Shown here: positions 22,398-33,055 of the stretch, piece after piece | Position numbering within the stretch: the stretch's first letter is position 1 | Layout of the letters: every line of letters starts with the position of its first letter | NCBI GenBank assembly: GCA_003233235.1 | Contig: QILF01000156.1 | Span: forward strand, 1-34,112 | Reading direction: 5' to 3' | Source: Zetaproteobacteria bacterium | GTDB lineage: Bacteria > Pseudomonadota > Zetaproteobacteria > Mariprofundales > Mariprofundaceae | DNA length: 34,112 bases | The notes under the pieces: generated by a model | What the model saw: only the letters and a program-made list of their open reading frames with translations | Told to the model about the DNA's origin: nothing | Databases searched by the model: none | Position numbers and translations under genes: made by a program

Positions 22398-23054
22398 GTG
22401 AGTGATTTTACTATTGAAGCTGAACTGAGAGAAACAACCGGTCGTGGCGAAGCCCGCCGCATGCGCCGCGTCGGCAAAATGCCTGCTGTCATTTATGGTG
22501 GTGATAAACCCGAATTGCCGATCACACTGGATGCCATGAGCACTGCCAAACTGCTTGATCAAGAAGCGTTTTACACCTCCATCGTAGAAATTAAAATCAA
22601 GGGCGCACGCGGCTCCAATAAAGGTCTGGTCAAAGATGTGCAGTGGCATCCGGTACGTGAAGAAGCTATGCATATTGATTTTCACCGGGTATCCGCCGCT
22701 GATATCGTACATGTCGAAGTTCCGATTAATGCCATCAATTTCGAAAAATGTCCCGGTGATATCAAGGGCGGCATTCTTGAAACCATCCGTCACTCCTTGG
22801 AAGTCGCCTGCCGCGCCGACAGTATTCCCGATTCGATTGACATCTTTTGTGCGCAAATGGACATCGGCGATGCCGTGCATGTCGAAGATATCGCCCTGCC
22901 GGACGGCGTTGAAATTCCGCACGATATAAATTTCACCGTGCTGTCCGTTGCCGCTCCGAAGGTCGAAGTTGAACCAAGCGAAGACGAAGCTGTCGAAGCC
23001 GTCGCGGATGAAACGACCGAAGGCGAAGCGGATTCTGAAAACGCTGATTCCTGA
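22398..23054 (+). CDS. rplY: 50S ribosomal protein L25, CTC/TL5 form
   Basis: 218 residues beginning at GTG 22398 with AAGGAG seven bases upstream; upstream frame to 22326 lacks homology. The N-terminal domain (SDFTIEAELRETTGRGEARRMRRVGKMPAVIYGG, key E10, G15, R19, R23, P29, Y33) binds 5S rRNA. The second domain (about 95-185: HVEVPINAINFEKCPGD, DIGDAVHVEDIALPDGVEI) identifies the long CTC type rather than the short E. coli L25. The last 30 residues are acidic. First gene of an operon with pth (gap 11 bases) and ychF. Confidence 0.95.
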   Translation: MSDFTIEAELRETTGRGEARRMRRVGKMPAVIYGGDKPELPITLDAMSTAKLLDQEAFYTSIVEIKIKGARGSNKGLVKDVQWHPVREEAMHIDFHRVSAADIVHVEVPINAINFEKCPGDIKGGILETIRHSLEVACRADSIPDSIDIFCAQMDIGDAVHVEDIALPDGVEIPHDINFTVLSVAAPKVEVEPSEDEAVEAVADETTEGEADSENADS

Positions 23055-23065
23055 CCGGAACGAGC

Positions 23066-23644
23066 ATGAAACTGCTTGTTGGTCTGGGCAATCCGGGCAA
23101 TAAGTACCAAAAAACGCGCCACAACATCGGTTTCCGCTTTGTTGATACACTGGCCGAAAAACAGGGGCTGCGCTTTGCCGCAGCCCCTCGTTTTCGTGCC
23201 GAAACCGCCGAATGGAATCGAAATGGCGACAAAGTACTATTGATTAAACCGCAAACCTTTATGAATAACTCCGGCGAAAGTATCGCGCCACTGGTGCGCT
23301 ACTACAGCATAACAACGGAAAATATCTTTGTTGTTTACGATGACCTTGATCTTGCTGCGGGAAAATTTCGTCTTAAGTCCGGTGGCGGCCACGGCGGCCA
23401 CAACGGCCTGCGTTCGCTTAATCAGCACCTGCCGGATACCGGCTACCAGCGCGTCAAAATCGGCATTGGCCGCCCGCCGGTTCATACCGATGTCACCGCA
23501 TGGGTGCTCGGTAAATCCAGCGCCGACGAACGTCAGCAGGAAGAACGGATTTTTTCAGCACTGAACCATGAAATTTCCACCCTGCTTGATGGCGAACTGG
23601 CACTGGCCAGCAACCACATGCATTTACACCTTCAGGAGCAATAA
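23066..23644 (+). CDS. pth: Peptidyl-tRNA hydrolase
   Basis: Releases tRNA from peptidyl-tRNAs that drop off the ribosome. 192 residues, normal length. The opening KLLVGLGNPGNKYQKTRHNIG carries the catalytic His19 and Asn9; TFMNNSGE and VVYDDLDLAAGKFRLKSGGGHGGHNGL carry the conserved Asn, Asp and Gly-rich loop. It follows rplY after 11 bases and is followed by ychF after 3, the common order in proteobacteria. Confidence 0.97.
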   Translation: MKLLVGLGNPGNKYQKTRHNIGFRFVDTLAEKQGLRFAAAPRFRAETAEWNRNGDKVLLIKPQTFMNNSGESIAPLVRYYSITTENIFVVYDDLDLAAGKFRLKSGGGHGGHNGLRSLNQHLPDTGYQRVKIGIGRPPVHTDVTAWVLGKSSADERQQEERIFSALNHEISTLLDGELALASNHMHLHLQEQ

Positions 23645-23647
23645 CCC

Positions 23648-24742
23648 ATGGCATTAAGTATCGGTATTGTAGGCCTTCCCAACGTTGGAAAATCAACGCT
23701 GTTTAACGCACTTAACGGCGGCGGCGCAGAAGCGGCCAATTATCCGTTTTGCACCATCGACCCGAATGTCGGCATCGTACCTGTACCCGATTCGCGTCTG
23801 GATGCGCTCGCCGAAATTGTTAAACCGCAGGCAATGCAGCATGCCGTGGTTGAATTTGTAGATATTGCCGGTCTGGTCGCAGGTGCTGCCAGCGGTGAAG
23901 GACTGGGCAATAAATTTCTTGCAAATATCCGCGAATGCTCGGCTATTGCACATGTCGTACGTTGTTTTGAAGATGACAATGTCACCCATGTTTCCGGTTC
24001 CGTCGATCCGCTGGCCGATATTGAAATCATTGACACCGAACTGATGCTCAAGGATATGGAAACCGTGGATAAAGCGGTGGAACGTGCACAAAAACAGACA
24101 AAAACCGGCGATAAGGACGCGCTGGCCTTGCTGGCGCTGCTGGAAAAACTTAAAAAAAATCTGGCAGATGGCCAAACCGTGCGCCGTCACGGCCTGAATG
24201 AAGACGAACGCGAATATATTAAAGAGCTTTGCCTGCTGACTGCCAAACCGGTGCTGTATATCGCCAATGTCGGCGATGATTCACTGCCCGACGGCAATGC
24301 ATTGGTCGATGCGGTGCGTGAGCACGCCGCAGGCGAGAATGCACGCGTCGCTGTGATTTCAGCACAAATCGAATCCGAGCTGGCCGAAATGGATGACGAA
24401 TCGAAAACGGAATTCCTTGCCGATTTGGGACTTTCAGAACCGGGGCTGAATACCGTCATTCGCGAGGCCTATACACTGCTTAAATTAATCACCTATTTTA
24501 CCGCCGGGGTCAAGGAGGTGCGCGCATGGACGATTCATCGCGGTGATACCGCGCCGCAGGCTGCAGCCGTCATCCACACCGATTTCGAGAAGGGTTTTAT
24601 CCGTGCCGAAACCATCGCCTATGATGATTTTGTCTCTCTCGGCGGCGAAACAAAATCCCGTGAAGCAGGTAAAATGCGACTGGAAGGCAAAGAATACGTC
24701 GTCCACGACGGCGACGTATTGCATTTCCGCTTTAACGTTTAA
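23648..24742 (+). CDS. ychF: Ribosome-binding ATPase YchF (Obg family)
   Basis: 364 residues. P-loop GLPNVGKST (9-17), switch and G3 DIAGLVAGA (about 75-83), a coiled-coil arm (about 130-200) and a C-terminal TGS domain. YchF prefers ATP because G4 lacks the NKxD of GTPases; here the position reads NVGD (IANVGDD) instead of the more usual NVxE. It acts in ribosome-linked stress and translation control. AGGAG nine bases before the ATG. Last gene of the rplY operon, convergent with apbE. Confidence 0.96.
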   Translation: MALSIGIVGLPNVGKSTLFNALNGGGAEAANYPFCTIDPNVGIVPVPDSRLDALAEIVKPQAMQHAVVEFVDIAGLVAGAASGEGLGNKFLANIRECSAIAHVVRCFEDDNVTHVSGSVDPLADIEIIDTELMLKDMETVDKAVERAQKQTKTGDKDALALLALLEKLKKNLADGQTVRRHGLNEDEREYIKELCLLTAKPVLYIANVGDDSLPDGNALVDAVREHAAGENARVAVISAQIESELAEMDDESKTEFLADLGLSEPGLNTVIREAYTLLKLITYFTAGVKEVRAWTIHRGDTAPQAAAVIHTDFEKGFIRAETIAYDDFVSLGGETKSREAGKMRLEGKEYVVHDGDVLHFRFNV

Positions 24743-24775
24743 TCTGCGTTTTAATCACACCTTTCTTTCGCATAT

Positions 24776-24820
24776 CTAGGGAAGCTCTGAATAACTCCGG
24801 TTTGATGAGAGCTTCCCTAG
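24776..24820. repeat. 45-bp perfect inverted repeat between convergent genes (mini element or terminator)
   Basis: CTAGGGAAGCTCT (24776-24788) and AGAGCTTCCCTAG (24808-24820) are exact complements around a 19-base loop. Inside the CTAG flanks each arm reads GGGAAGCTCTGA, similar to the MITE ends at 5678 and 12484 (15 of 20 bases with the better end) and to IS5-type ends; CTAG suits the 4-bp target of that family. The position between ychF and apbE lets it act as a two-way terminator, though it lacks T runs. Confidence 0.7.
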
Positions 24821-24840
24821 CATAAAATGTAGATGGTGAA

Positions 24841-25872
24841 TCATTCTTCAACCGCTTTGCTATTTTCGAGATGAAAGGGAACCAGCGCAACGGAACCCGT
24901 ATAGATTTTCTGTCCGGCATCCATGACGATTCCCTGCATGCCTTTTGCATTCAGCAGTGGCAGTGCTTTAGCGCCTTGAACAAAAAGGGCCGTGCTCCAA
25001 GCATCGGCAAGGGTAGCGTTTTTGGCAATGACAGTGGCACTGATACTGCGCCTTGCGGGATGGCCGGACGCGGGATTGAGAATATGATGGTATCGTTTTC
25101 CGTTATACATGAAAAAGCGCTCGTAATCCCCTGAGGTTACAATACTTATATCGCCATGAACCTCCAGCCAGCCAAATATTTTTCCTGCCTGTCTTGGATG
25201 CCGTATACCGATACGCCATGGCTTGCCGTTGTGGCTGCCGATAGCGCGTAAATCACCGCCAGCATCGACAATAGCATTGCGAATACCGTGTTCCCTGAGC
25301 ACTTCAATACCACGGTCAATTGCATAACCCTTGGCAATGCCGCCGAAATCAAGTTTTGTTTCCGCATGCAGGCGTTTCCATGTTTTTCCGTCGAATTCAA
25401 TCAGGTCCGTATCCACACCACGCAGCGCGTGCTTAATAGCGGTTTCGGCGGGTGGTTGCACTGGCGGATTAGGCAACGAAAAACCCCATAACAGGGAAAG
25501 CGAACCGATAGCAGGCGTGAATGCACCACCGCTCTGTTTGGAAATGCGCAACGATGTTTGCAATACATCGCTCACCTCTTCCGGCAAAATCACGCGACTC
25601 CCCGGTTTCGAGGCGTTAAACGCTTTGACGGCATTGGCTTTATCGCCATAAATCGTAAATGCATCGGCCACGCGTTGCATTTCATCGGCAGCGGCATGAA
25701 TCGCATCCAGCGCCTTGTCCTTTTCTATATCGGCAAGGGTAAACTGCACCAGCGTACCCATCATAAAACGCGATTCGTGTACATCCGGTGTCTGCGACGT
25801 GCACGATACCGTCACAAGTACGGATGCAATGGCGAATAGAACGAGACGCAAAAGCAGAATCGGACGACTCAT
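24841..25872 (-). CDS. apbE: FAD:protein FMN transferase (lipoprotein)
   Basis: Attaches FMN to threonine in partner proteins, such as Na+-pumping NADH dehydrogenase and Rnf subunits, in the periplasm. 343 residues with a signal peptide and lipobox Cys24 (TVSC). Motifs: MMGTLVQFTLAD at the start, GGAFTPAIGSLSLLWGF, KLDFGGIAKGYAID, NAIVDAGGDLRAIG, HHILNPASGHPA and ATLADAWSTALFV with metal-binding Asp and Thr. Lies 41 bases after panD on the same strand, so it may share the pan transcript. No target flavoprotein is in the window. Confidence 0.95.
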   Translation of the reverse strand: MSRPILLLRLVLFAIASVLVTVSCTSQTPDVHESRFMMGTLVQFTLADIEKDKALDAIHAAADEMQRVADAFTIYGDKANAVKAFNASKPGSRVILPEEVSDVLQTSLRISKQSGGAFTPAIGSLSLLWGFSLPNPPVQPPAETAIKHALRGVDTDLIEFDGKTWKRLHAETKLDFGGIAKGYAIDRGIEVLREHGIRNAIVDAGGDLRAIGSHNGKPWRIGIRHPRQAGKIFGWLEVHGDISIVTSGDYERFFMYNGKRYHHILNPASGHPARRSISATVIAKNATLADAWSTALFVQGAKALPLLNAKGMQGIVMDAGQKIYTGSVALVPFHLENSKAVEE

Positions 25873-25913
25873 CTTAAAACAGCAGCCTATTTTTTAAGTA
25901 GCGGCCCATTTTG

Positions 25914-26291
25914 TTAAATAGCAACCCATTTGCCGTTGCTGCAATGCGCGATGGCGTTATCCGCATCGACATAAATCAGCACCGGACTGAAATTCCGCGC
26001 TGCACCCGCTTCCATCTCCGCATAGGTGCAAATAATCAGCAAATCACCGGCATTGGCCTTGTGCGCCGCTGCACCGTTGACGCCAATCGTACCGGATCCG
26101 CGCGGCGCTTCGATGGCATAGGTAGTAAAGCGTTCGCCGTTAGTCACGTTGTAAATGTGCAACTGCTCGAACGGCAAAATATTCGCCGCCTCCAGCAGGT
26201 CGAGATCAATGGCACAGGAGCCTTCGTAATCCAGCTCGGCATGGGTCACCGTAACCCGGTGGATTTTCGATTTCAGCATGGTGATATTCAT
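25914..26291 (-). CDS. panD: Aspartate 1-decarboxylase
   Basis: Converts L-aspartate to beta-alanine for pantothenate. 125 residues. The pyruvoyl cofactor arises by self-cleavage between Gly24 and Ser25, and [17 protein letters not shown] has this site in its exact usual place. [16 protein letters not shown] and [19 protein letters not shown] follow the family pattern. The ATG at 26291 overlaps the panC stop (ATGA). The 18 bases around its stop codon are repeated imperfectly just downstream. Confidence 0.97.
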   Translation of the reverse strand: MNITMLKSKIHRVTVTHAELDYEGSCAIDLDLLEAANILPFEQLHIYNVTNGERFTTYAIEAPRGSGTIGVNGAAAHKANAGDLLIICTYAEMEAGAARNFSPVLIYVDADNAIAHCSNGKWVAI

Positions 26292-27229
26292 GGCATCTCC
26301 GTCATTTTGTTCATTTTCAAAGAAATGGATGCATTAGAAATAGGCATATTATCAATCAGTCGCGCCGGACCGACTTGGCAGGCAATAAAGGCGCGTGCAA
26401 CGTGGTGTCCGATACGGGAAATCGGCGTTAAATCATCGGCATCACGAATTTCAAGGTACTCTGGCTGCAAACCGGCCCCGGCAAGCATGTTGCGGCCTAA
26501 CGAGATAAGAACTTCCGCATCAGATTCCCCTTCTGCCGCTTTCTTCCACATCGTGTTTAGCGCCTTATTCAAAACCAGCGCCTGCTGGCGCTCGGCATCC
26601 GATAAATAGCGGTTGCGACTACTCATCGCCAACCCGTTAGCCTCGCGTACGGTTTCTACGCCGATAATTTCAACGGGAAATTGCAAATCGCTGACCATGC
26701 GCCGAATCATGGCCAGTTGCTGCCAGTCTTTTTCACCGAATACCGCTACATCCGGCTGCACGGTGTTGAATAAAACCGCGACCGCCATTGCTACGCCATC
26801 GAAATGTCCCGGACGCTTTGCGCCGCACAAAGCATCGGCTAAACCGCCAGCCGCCAAACGTACCTGCGCTTCGCCGCCCGGATACAGCGTTTGCGGATGG
26901 AAAACAATATCCACCCCTGCCGATTCGCAAGCCGCACAATCCTGCTCAAAACTTCGCGGATAGGCATCGAAATCCTCATTCGGCCCAAATTGCAGCGGAT
27001 TTACATAAATACTGACCACCACAATATCGGCAAAATCTTTTGCCCTGCGCATCAGTGCCACATGCCCTTGGTGCAAACAACCCATCGTCGGCACCAGCGC
27101 AATACGATCCTTGCCGCGCGGCATGGCCAACAAACTGCGCAATTCGCCGGTCGTTGCGACTGTTTTCATGCTTTCAGCCATTCGATGGGAGGTTCGGGTG
27201 TTCATTCGGGCACTCGTTTGGACATTCAT
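26288..27229 (-). CDS. panC: Pantothenate synthetase
   Basis: Joins pantoate and beta-alanine using ATP. Motifs: [17 protein letters not shown] (HIGH-like ATP site), [43 protein letters not shown] and [12 protein letters not shown]. 313 residues from 27229, whose ATG overlaps the panB stop (ATGA). Similarity, however, begins only at the Met at 27169 ([14 protein letters not shown]); the first 20 residues ([20 protein letters not shown]) look like low-complexity filler, so the later start is possible. Between panB and panD in a compact pan operon. Confidence 0.95.
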   Translation of the reverse strand: MNVQTSARMNTRTSHRMAESMKTVATTGELRSLLAMPRGKDRIALVPTMGCLHQGHVALMRRAKDFADIVVVSIYVNPLQFGPNEDFDAYPRSFEQDCAACESAGVDIVFHPQTLYPGGEAQVRLAAGGLADALCGAKRPGHFDGVAMAVAVLFNTVQPDVAVFGEKDWQQLAMIRRMVSDLQFPVEIIGVETVREANGLAMSSRNRYLSDAERQQALVLNKALNTMWKKAAEGESDAEVLISLGRNMLAGAGLQPEYLEIRDADDLTPISRIGHHVARAFIACQVGPARLIDNMPISNASISLKMNKMTEMP

Positions 27230-28014
27230 TCGGAAATACGTCCCTGCCGCACATCTTCCGCCCAGCGGGAAATCGCCTCATCCATCACACCGCGCACATC
27301 GGCATAAGCCGGTGCAAATGGCGGGTTTTGTTCGGAAATCCCCAATAAATCGTGCCACACCAGCACCTGTGCATCACAATCCGGCCCCGCACCGATACCA
27401 ACCGTCGGAATTGGTGAGTTTCCGGTGATTACCCGCGCCAAATCGTGTGGGATATTCTCCAACACCACGGCCACCGCACCCGCCGCGTAAACCGCAGCCG
27501 CATCGCGTTTTAACTGTGCCTGTTCATCGGCACTTTTGCCGCGTTTACCGTAACCGCCGAATTTTTTCACTGATTGTGGTGTCAAACCGATATGCGCGAC
27601 CACCGCAATGCCTCTGTCCGCAAGAAAGCGAATCGTTTGCGCCATCGGTTCGCCGCCTTCCAGTTTAACTGCATCACAGCCACTTTCCTGCAACACACGA
27701 ACGGATGTCTCAAACGCCTGTTCGGGCGATTTCTGATAACTTCCGAACGGCAAATCGCACACCACCCATGCATTTTTCCGCCCGCGCACCACGGCAGCGG
27801 TATGATGAATCATCTGATTGAGGGTCACGGGAATGGTGGAATCAAGACCTAAACAAACCATGCCGAGCGAATCGCCGACCAGCAGCACATCCACACCTGC
27901 AGTTTCGGCAATCTTGGCAGCGACCGCATCGTAGGCGGTCAGCCATGTTGTTCGTTCGTTATGCTGCTTGGCGCGCAACAGCGTCGCCGCAGTCGTTGGT
28001 TTTTTCTCGTTCAT
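27226..28014 (-). CDS. panB: 3-methyl-2-oxobutanoate hydroxymethyltransferase
   Basis: First committed step to pantoate: transfer of a hydroxymethyl group from methylene-THF to alpha-ketoisovalerate. 262 residues from 28014, which has AAAGGA just upstream; a frame open to 28098 adds 28 residues without homology. Motifs: TAYDAVAAKIAETAGVDVLLVGDSLGM (metal Asp), DLPFGSYQKSPEQAF, AVKLEGGE, AHIGLTPQSVKKFGGYGKRG and the IGAGPDCDAQVLVWHD end. First gene of panB–panC–panD–apbE. Confidence 0.96.
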   Translation of the reverse strand: MNEKKPTTAATLLRAKQHNERTTWLTAYDAVAAKIAETAGVDVLLVGDSLGMVCLGLDSTIPVTLNQMIHHTAAVVRGRKNAWVVCDLPFGSYQKSPEQAFETSVRVLQESGCDAVKLEGGEPMAQTIRFLADRGIAVVAHIGLTPQSVKKFGGYGKRGKSADEQAQLKRDAAAVYAAGAVAVVLENIPHDLARVITGNSPIPTVGIGAGPDCDAQVLVWHDLLGISEQNPPFAPAYADVRGVMDEAISRWAEDVRQGRISE

Positions 28015-28045
28015 CGCTTCCTTTCCGCTTCGGTCCGCCTGCTTA

Positions 28046-28087
28046 CATCTGAACGTCTCCATCTGAACGTCTCCATCTGAACGCCCC
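28046..28087. repeat. Three tandem 14-bp units upstream of panB
   Basis: CATCTGAACGTCTC twice, then CATCTGAACGCCCC. The array lies 32 bases before the panB start, in its 5' leader or promoter region. No known regulator site was recognised in it. Confidence 0.85.
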
Positions 28088-28381
28088 GTTTGGAACAATC
28101 AGAAATGCAGCAGGAAAGGTACCGTCTTCAAGTTATGCGAAGTGTACATACTCACAAACATTTCCGCCATCCACGCAAGAAAACAGACTTTTCGCATGAT
28201 AAACCAGTTCGACCTACTGACCACAACAAGCCGGTAATTTCAACAGACTGGAGAAAACCGTCACTTTTCTATATATTGCGCACCCCGCAGCAGGAGGCAA
28301 AATTCGCCCCGCCGCACACGGAAACAGTTCAACTTCGATTGAATTATTTCCGAGCTTTACGCAAAGATTTAGGGAGTTTGC
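28088..28381. other. Divergent panB/gltB intergenic region
   Basis: 294 bases without a gene. It must hold the promoters of the pan and glt operons. TATATT at 28272-28277 could be a -10 for gltB but lacks a good -35. TATCAT on the minus strand at 28201-28196 is a weak -10 candidate for panB. TTCAA/TTGAA (28328-28343) is a short dyad ahead of gltB. No clear terminator or RNA. Confidence 0.4.
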
Positions 28382-31300
28382 ATGAACGATTGCACCGAAA
28401 AGATGCCAAGCAAGGCGATCGGTCTGCCACGAAAACAGGGCATGTACGACCCGGCGCGTGAGCACGATGCCTGCGGTGTCGGCTTTATTGCCAATATCCG
28501 CAATGAAAAGAGCCATGACATTGTGCAAAAAGGCTTGGAAATCCTGCTTCGTTTGACCCACCGTGGCGCTTCCGGTGCCGACCCGCGCGAAGGTGATGGC
28601 GCGGGTATTCTTACCCAGTTGCCGCATGATTTTTTTGCCGCGAAAACAACCGAACTCGGTATTCGTCTGCCGGAAAGCGGTAGTTATGGTGTCGGCATGG
28701 TTTTCTTTCCCAAAGAAGCCGAGCATCGTGACACCTGCAAATCAATTATCGAACAAACAATAAACGAAGAAGGTAATAAGGCGCTCGGTTGGCGCGAAGT
28801 TCCGGTGAATGCCGTTCGCGCCGATCTACCGGAAAGTGTGCTGGCCTGCGAGCCGGTAATTGAGCAGGTTATCATCGCTCGCGGTGAAGGTTTTGCCGAT
28901 CAGGATGCCTTTGAACGTAAGCTATTCGTCACTCGCAAGGTGATTAACAGCCGCATCGGCGCGCTTGGTTTCGATGATGCCGCCACCTTCTACATCACCT
29001 CGATGTCATCACGCACGATTGTGTATAAAGGCATGTTCCTGTCGCATCAGGTCGCCGCCTACTTTGAAGATTTGCAAGACACGCGTTTTACCAGTGCGCT
29101 GGCGCTGGTGCATCAGCGTTTTTCGACCAATACTTTCCCGGCATGGGAACTCGCCCACCCGTTCCGCATGGTTGCGCACAATGGCGAAATCAACACCCTG
29201 CGCGGCAATATCAACTGGATGAACGCGCGCCGTCATTCGATGCATTCCGACACGCTTGGTGACGATTTGAATCGTCTGTGGCCAATCATCAATGAAGGTC
29301 AATCGGATACTGCCAGTTTCGATAATGCGCTGGAACTGCTGTATATCGGCGGCTATTCACTGGCACATGCAGCCATGCTGATGATCCCCGAAGCATGGGC
29401 CGGCAATCAACTGATGGATGACGAGCGCAAAGCCTTCTACGAACACCATGCAGCCCTGATGGAACCGTGGGACGGTCCGGCAGCAGTCGCATTCACCGAT
29501 GGTCGCCAGATTGGTGCAACACTGGATCGCAATGGCCTGCGTCCGGCCCGCTACCTGATTACCGACGACGGACTGGTTGTCGGTGCATCCGAAATGGGTG
29601 TACTGGATATTCCGGAAGAAAAGATCGTCAAAAAATGGCGTTTACAACCCGGAAAAATGCTACTTATCGACCTCGAAGAAGGGCGTATCATTGATGACGA
29701 GGAAATCAAAAACACGTTGGCATCGGCCCTCCCGTACCGTAAAATCCTCGCCGAAACCCAGATTCAACTCGAAGACCTGCCGGAAGAAATTCCAACCATG
29801 CCGCACGATCACGATACGCTGCTGCAAAGCATGAAGGCCTACGGCTATTCGCAGGAAGATTTGAAATTTCTGATGACCCCGATGGCCGTTTCCGGTCAGG
29901 AAGCCACCGGTTCGATGGGCAATGATAACCCGCTGGCCGTGCTTTCCGGCAAACCACGCCATTTGAGCAATTATTTCCGCCAGCTATTCGCGCAGGTGAC
30001 CAATCCACCGATTGATCCGATTCGCGAAGAAATGGTTATGAGCCTGACTTCAATCATCGGTCCGCGCCCTAACCTGCTCGGTTTAAGCGAAACAACACCG
30101 CATCTGCGTCTGGAAGTACACCAACCGATACTCGACAACGTTGATTTGGAGAAAATTCGCCATATTGACCGCATCACCGACGGTAAGTTCCGCACCATCA
30201 CGCTGTCGATGTGTTATCCGGCCAGCGAAGGCGCAAACGGCATGCAAGCCGCCATTGATAAACTTTGCGCCGCAGCTGAAGAAGCAGTCAACGAACAGTA
30301 CAACATCATCATCCTATCGGATCGTGGTGTTGATGCCGACCATATTGCCATGCCATCGCTGCTCGGCACATCTGCCGTACACCAGCATCTGATTCGTCAG
30401 GGATTAAGAACCGAAACCGGTCTGGTCATCGAATCCGGAACGGCTCGCGAAGTGCATCATTTTGCAACGTTGGCCGGCTACGGTGCAGAAGCCATCAATC
30501 CCTACATGGCCTTTGAAGTACTCTACGACATGCAGCGTTGCGGCATGCTACCGGATGATATTCCACGCGAAGAAATCCGTACCCGTTACGTCAAAGCTAT
30601 TGGCAAGGGTCTCTATAAAGTGATGTCCAAAATGGGGATTTCCACTTACCAATCCTACTGCGGTGCGCAGATTTTTGAGGCTATCGGCCTGTCCAGCGAA
30701 TTTATCAGTGCCTATTTCACCGGCACGCCAACGCAGATTGAAGGCGCAGGCTTGGCCGAAATCGCCGAAGAAACCGTGCGCCTGCATCGCGCGGCGTTTG
30801 CGCAAACACCGGGTTATCGCAACGCCCTAGATGTCGGCGGTCAATACGCTTGGCGCAAGAATGGCGAAGAACACACACTCACGCCTGAAACGATTGCCAC
30901 TTTACAACATGCGGTACGCAGCAACGATTACAAACAGTACAAAGAGTACGCGCAAATGATTAACGACCAGAATGGTCGTCTGCTCACCCTGCGCGGCTTG
31001 TTTAAGTTCAAAAACGGTAATTCGATTCCGCTTGATGAGGTGGAAGCGGCGGGGAATATCGTCAAACGTTTCGCCACCGGTGCAATGAGTTTCGGTTCGA
31101 TTTCTCACGAAGCACACTCCACACTGGCCATTGCCATGAACCGGCTTGGCGGCAAATCCAATACTGGCGAAGGCGGCGAAGAAACCGAGCGCTTCACACC
31201 ACTGGAAAACGGCGACTCGATGCGCAGCGCCATTAAACAAGTCGCTTCCGGTCGTTTTGGCGTCACCGGCGAATATCTGGCCAATGCCGATCAGATTCAG

Positions 31301-33055
31301 ATTAAGATGGCGCAGGGCGCCAAACCCGGCGAAGGCGGCCAATTGCCCGGCCATAAAGTCGATCAACGCATCGGTCGTGTACGCCATTCCACACCCGGCG
31401 TCGGCCTGATTTCTCCGCCACCACATCATGATATTTATTCAATCGAAGATCTGGCCCAGCTGATTTTCGATTTGAAAAACACCAATACCGATGCTGATAT
31501 TTCGGTGAAACTCGTTTCCGAAATCGGCGTCGGCACCATTGCCGCAGGCGTAGTCAAAGCGCATGCCGATCATGTGGTGATTGCAGGCCACGACGGCGGC
31601 ACGGGAGCAAGCCCGCTGACCTCCATCAAGCATGCCGGTTCACCGTGGGAATTAGGGCTGGCCGAAACGCAGCAGACACTGGTGCTCAATCGCCTGCGTG
31701 GTCGCACAACACTGCAATCCGACGGCCAAATGCGCACCGGACGCGACGTGGTAATTGCCGGACTTCTCGGCGCAGATGAAATCGCATTCGGCACCATCGC
31801 ACTGATCGCCGAGGGTTGTATTATGATGCGCAAATGTCATCTCAACACCTGTCCTGTCGGTGTCGCTACGCAAGACCCGGAACTGCGTAAAAAATTCGTC
31901 GGAAAACCGGAAGATGTCGTCAATTTGTTCATGTTCATCGCTGAAGAAGCGCGTGAAATCATGGCTGAATTGGGTTTCCGCACCTTCAACGAACTTATCG
32001 GTCGCGTCGATATGCTGGATACCGAAGAAGCCATCAAACACTGGAAATCAGAAGGCCTAGATCTCTCGCCGCTGCTGCATCAAGTCGATGCCAAGGGAAC
32101 GGCGGTTTACCACTGCGAAAAACAGAACCACGGGCTGGATAAGTTGATTGATAACAAACTCATCGCACAGGCTAAACCGGCGCTGGAAGATGGCAAACCG
32201 GTAGTGATTGAAACGCCGATTTGTAATGTGGATCGCACCTTCGCAACCATGCTTTCCGGTAAAATAGCTAAAAAATTCGGCCAAACCGGCCTGCCGGAAG
32301 ACAGCATCGTCATTAAAGCCAAGGGAACCGCCGGGCAAAGCCTCGGCGCATGGCTGGCACGCGGGGTGACCATCGAACTATCCGGCGAAGGTAACGATTA
32401 TGTCGGTAAAGGCTTGTCCGGCGGACGTATTATCATCTATCCGCCCGCATCCTCATCGCTCGTCGCCGAAGAGAATATTATTGTCGGTAATACTGTGCTA
32501 TTCGGCGCGGTGGAAGGCGAATGCTATTTCCGTGGTGTTGCCGGTGAACGTTTTGCAGTAAGAAATTCCGGCGCATGTGCCGTGGTTGAAGGCGTTGGCG
32601 ATCACGGTTGTGAATACATGACCGGCGGCACGATTGTGGTGCTCGGCAATACCGGTCGCAACTTCGCTGCCGGTATGAGCGGCGGCGTGGCCTACGTGCT
32701 TGATGAAGACGGCAGTTTCGAAAGCCGCTGCAATATGGCACAGGTCGCACTCGAACCGGTTACTGCTGAAGCCGATGCGCTGGAAGCACTGGACCATCAG
32801 GGACCGGATATGGAAACACATGGTCGCGTGGATATTGAACACACCTTGAGCCAGAACGATCAGGCAATTTTGCGCATGCTGATTCAACGTCACATTCATT
32901 ATACGAACTCCCGAATCGGACAGCGCATATTGGACAACTGGAATGATTATTGCGGTAAATTCGTCAAGGTCATGCCTGTTGACTATCGTCGTGCACTGCA
33001 AGAAATGGCGACAGAAAAAGCCGCCGGAAAAGGTAAGGAGTTGACGCATGGGTAA
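28382..33055 (+). CDS. gltB: Glutamate synthase (NADPH) large subunit
   Basis: 1557 residues, full length for bacterial GltB. Makes glutamate from glutamine and 2-oxoglutarate. A 30-residue propeptide precedes Cys31 (HDACGVGF), the N-terminal nucleophile of the glutaminase domain (31 to about 430). The central linker follows (about 470-780), then the FMN/2-oxoglutarate barrel: [20 protein letters not shown] (about 900) and [17 protein letters not shown] (about 1069). The 3Fe-4S cysteines are in [19 protein letters not shown] (about 1146). The C-terminal GXGXG beta-helix domain contains [14 protein letters not shown] (about 1343). AGGGAG six bases before the ATG. It overlaps gltD by 8 bases. 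Confidence 0.98.
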   Translation: MNDCTEKMPSKAIGLPRKQGMYDPAREHDACGVGFIANIRNEKSHDIVQKGLEILLRLTHRGASGADPREGDGAGILTQLPHDFFAAKTTELGIRLPESGSYGVGMVFFPKEAEHRDTCKSIIEQTINEEGNKALGWREVPVNAVRADLPESVLACEPVIEQVIIARGEGFADQDAFERKLFVTRKVINSRIGALGFDDAATFYITSMSSRTIVYKGMFLSHQVAAYFEDLQDTRFTSALALVHQRFSTNTFPAWELAHPFRMVAHNGEINTLRGNINWMNARRHSMHSDTLGDDLNRLWPIINEGQSDTASFDNALELLYIGGYSLAHAAMLMIPEAWAGNQLMDDERKAFYEHHAALMEPWDGPAAVAFTDGRQIGATLDRNGLRPARYLITDDGLVVGASEMGVLDIPEEKIVKKWRLQPGKMLLIDLEEGRIIDDEEIKNTLASALPYRKILAETQIQLEDLPEEIPTMPHDHDTLLQSMKAYGYSQEDLKFLMTPMAVSGQEATGSMGNDNPLAVLSGKPRHLSNYFRQLFAQVTNPPIDPIREEMVMSLTSIIGPRPNLLGLSETTPHLRLEVHQPILDNVDLEKIRHIDRITDGKFRTITLSMCYPASEGANGMQAAIDKLCAAAEEAVNEQYNIIILSDRGVDADHIAMPSLLGTSAVHQHLIRQGLRTETGLVIESGTAREVHHFATLAGYGAEAINPYMAFEVLYDMQRCGMLPDDIPREEIRTRYVKAIGKGLYKVMSKMGISTYQSYCGAQIFEAIGLSSEFISAYFTGTPTQIEGAGLAEIAEETVRLHRAAFAQTPGYRNALDVGGQYAWRKNGEEHTLTPETIATLQHAVRSNDYKQYKEYAQMINDQNGRLLTLRGLFKFKNGNSIPLDEVEAAGNIVKRFATGAMSFGSISHEAHSTLAIAMNRLGGKSNTGEGGEETERFTPLENGDSMRSAIKQVASGRFGVTGEYLANADQIQIKMAQGAKPGEGGQLPGHKVDQRIGRVRHSTPGVGLISPPPHHDIYSIEDLAQLIFDLKNTNTDADISVKLVSEIGVGTIAAGVVKAHADHVVIAGHDGGTGASPLTSIKHAGSPWELGLAETQQTLVLNRLRGRTTLQSDGQMRTGRDVVIAGLLGADEIAFGTIALIAEGCIMMRKCHLNTCPVGVATQDPELRKKFVGKPEDVVNLFMFIAEEAREIMAELGFRTFNELIGRVDMLDTEEAIKHWKSEGLDLSPLLHQVDAKGTAVYHCEKQNHGLDKLIDNKLIAQAKPALEDGKPVVIETPICNVDRTFATMLSGKIAKKFGQTGLPEDSIVIKAKGTAGQSLGAWLARGVTIELSGEGNDYVGKGLSGGRIIIYPPASSSLVAEENIIVGNTVLFGAVEGECYFRGVAGERFAVRNSGACAVVEGVGDHGCEYMTGGTIVVLGNTGRNFAAGMSGGVAYVLDEDGSFESRCNMAQVALEPVTAEADALEALDHQGPDMETHGRVDIEHTLSQNDQAILRMLIQRHIHYTNSRIGQRILDNWNDYCGKFVKVMPVDYRRALQEMATEKAAGKGKELTHG

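Noticed and set aside
22341-23150. Long minus-strand open frame opposite rplY
   Set aside because: It is antisense to a clear ribosomal protein gene and shows no protein motif.
25885-25935. Duplication around the panD stop codon
   Set aside because: Two imperfect 18-base copies are visible but short and without clear consequence.
28249-28277. Promoter of gltB at TATATT
   Set aside because: The -10 is acceptable but nothing near -35 fits; mentioned only in the intergenic entry.
28214-28726. Minus-strand open frame across the gltB start
   Set aside because: Shadow of gltB codon usage; no motif and no ribosome-binding site.
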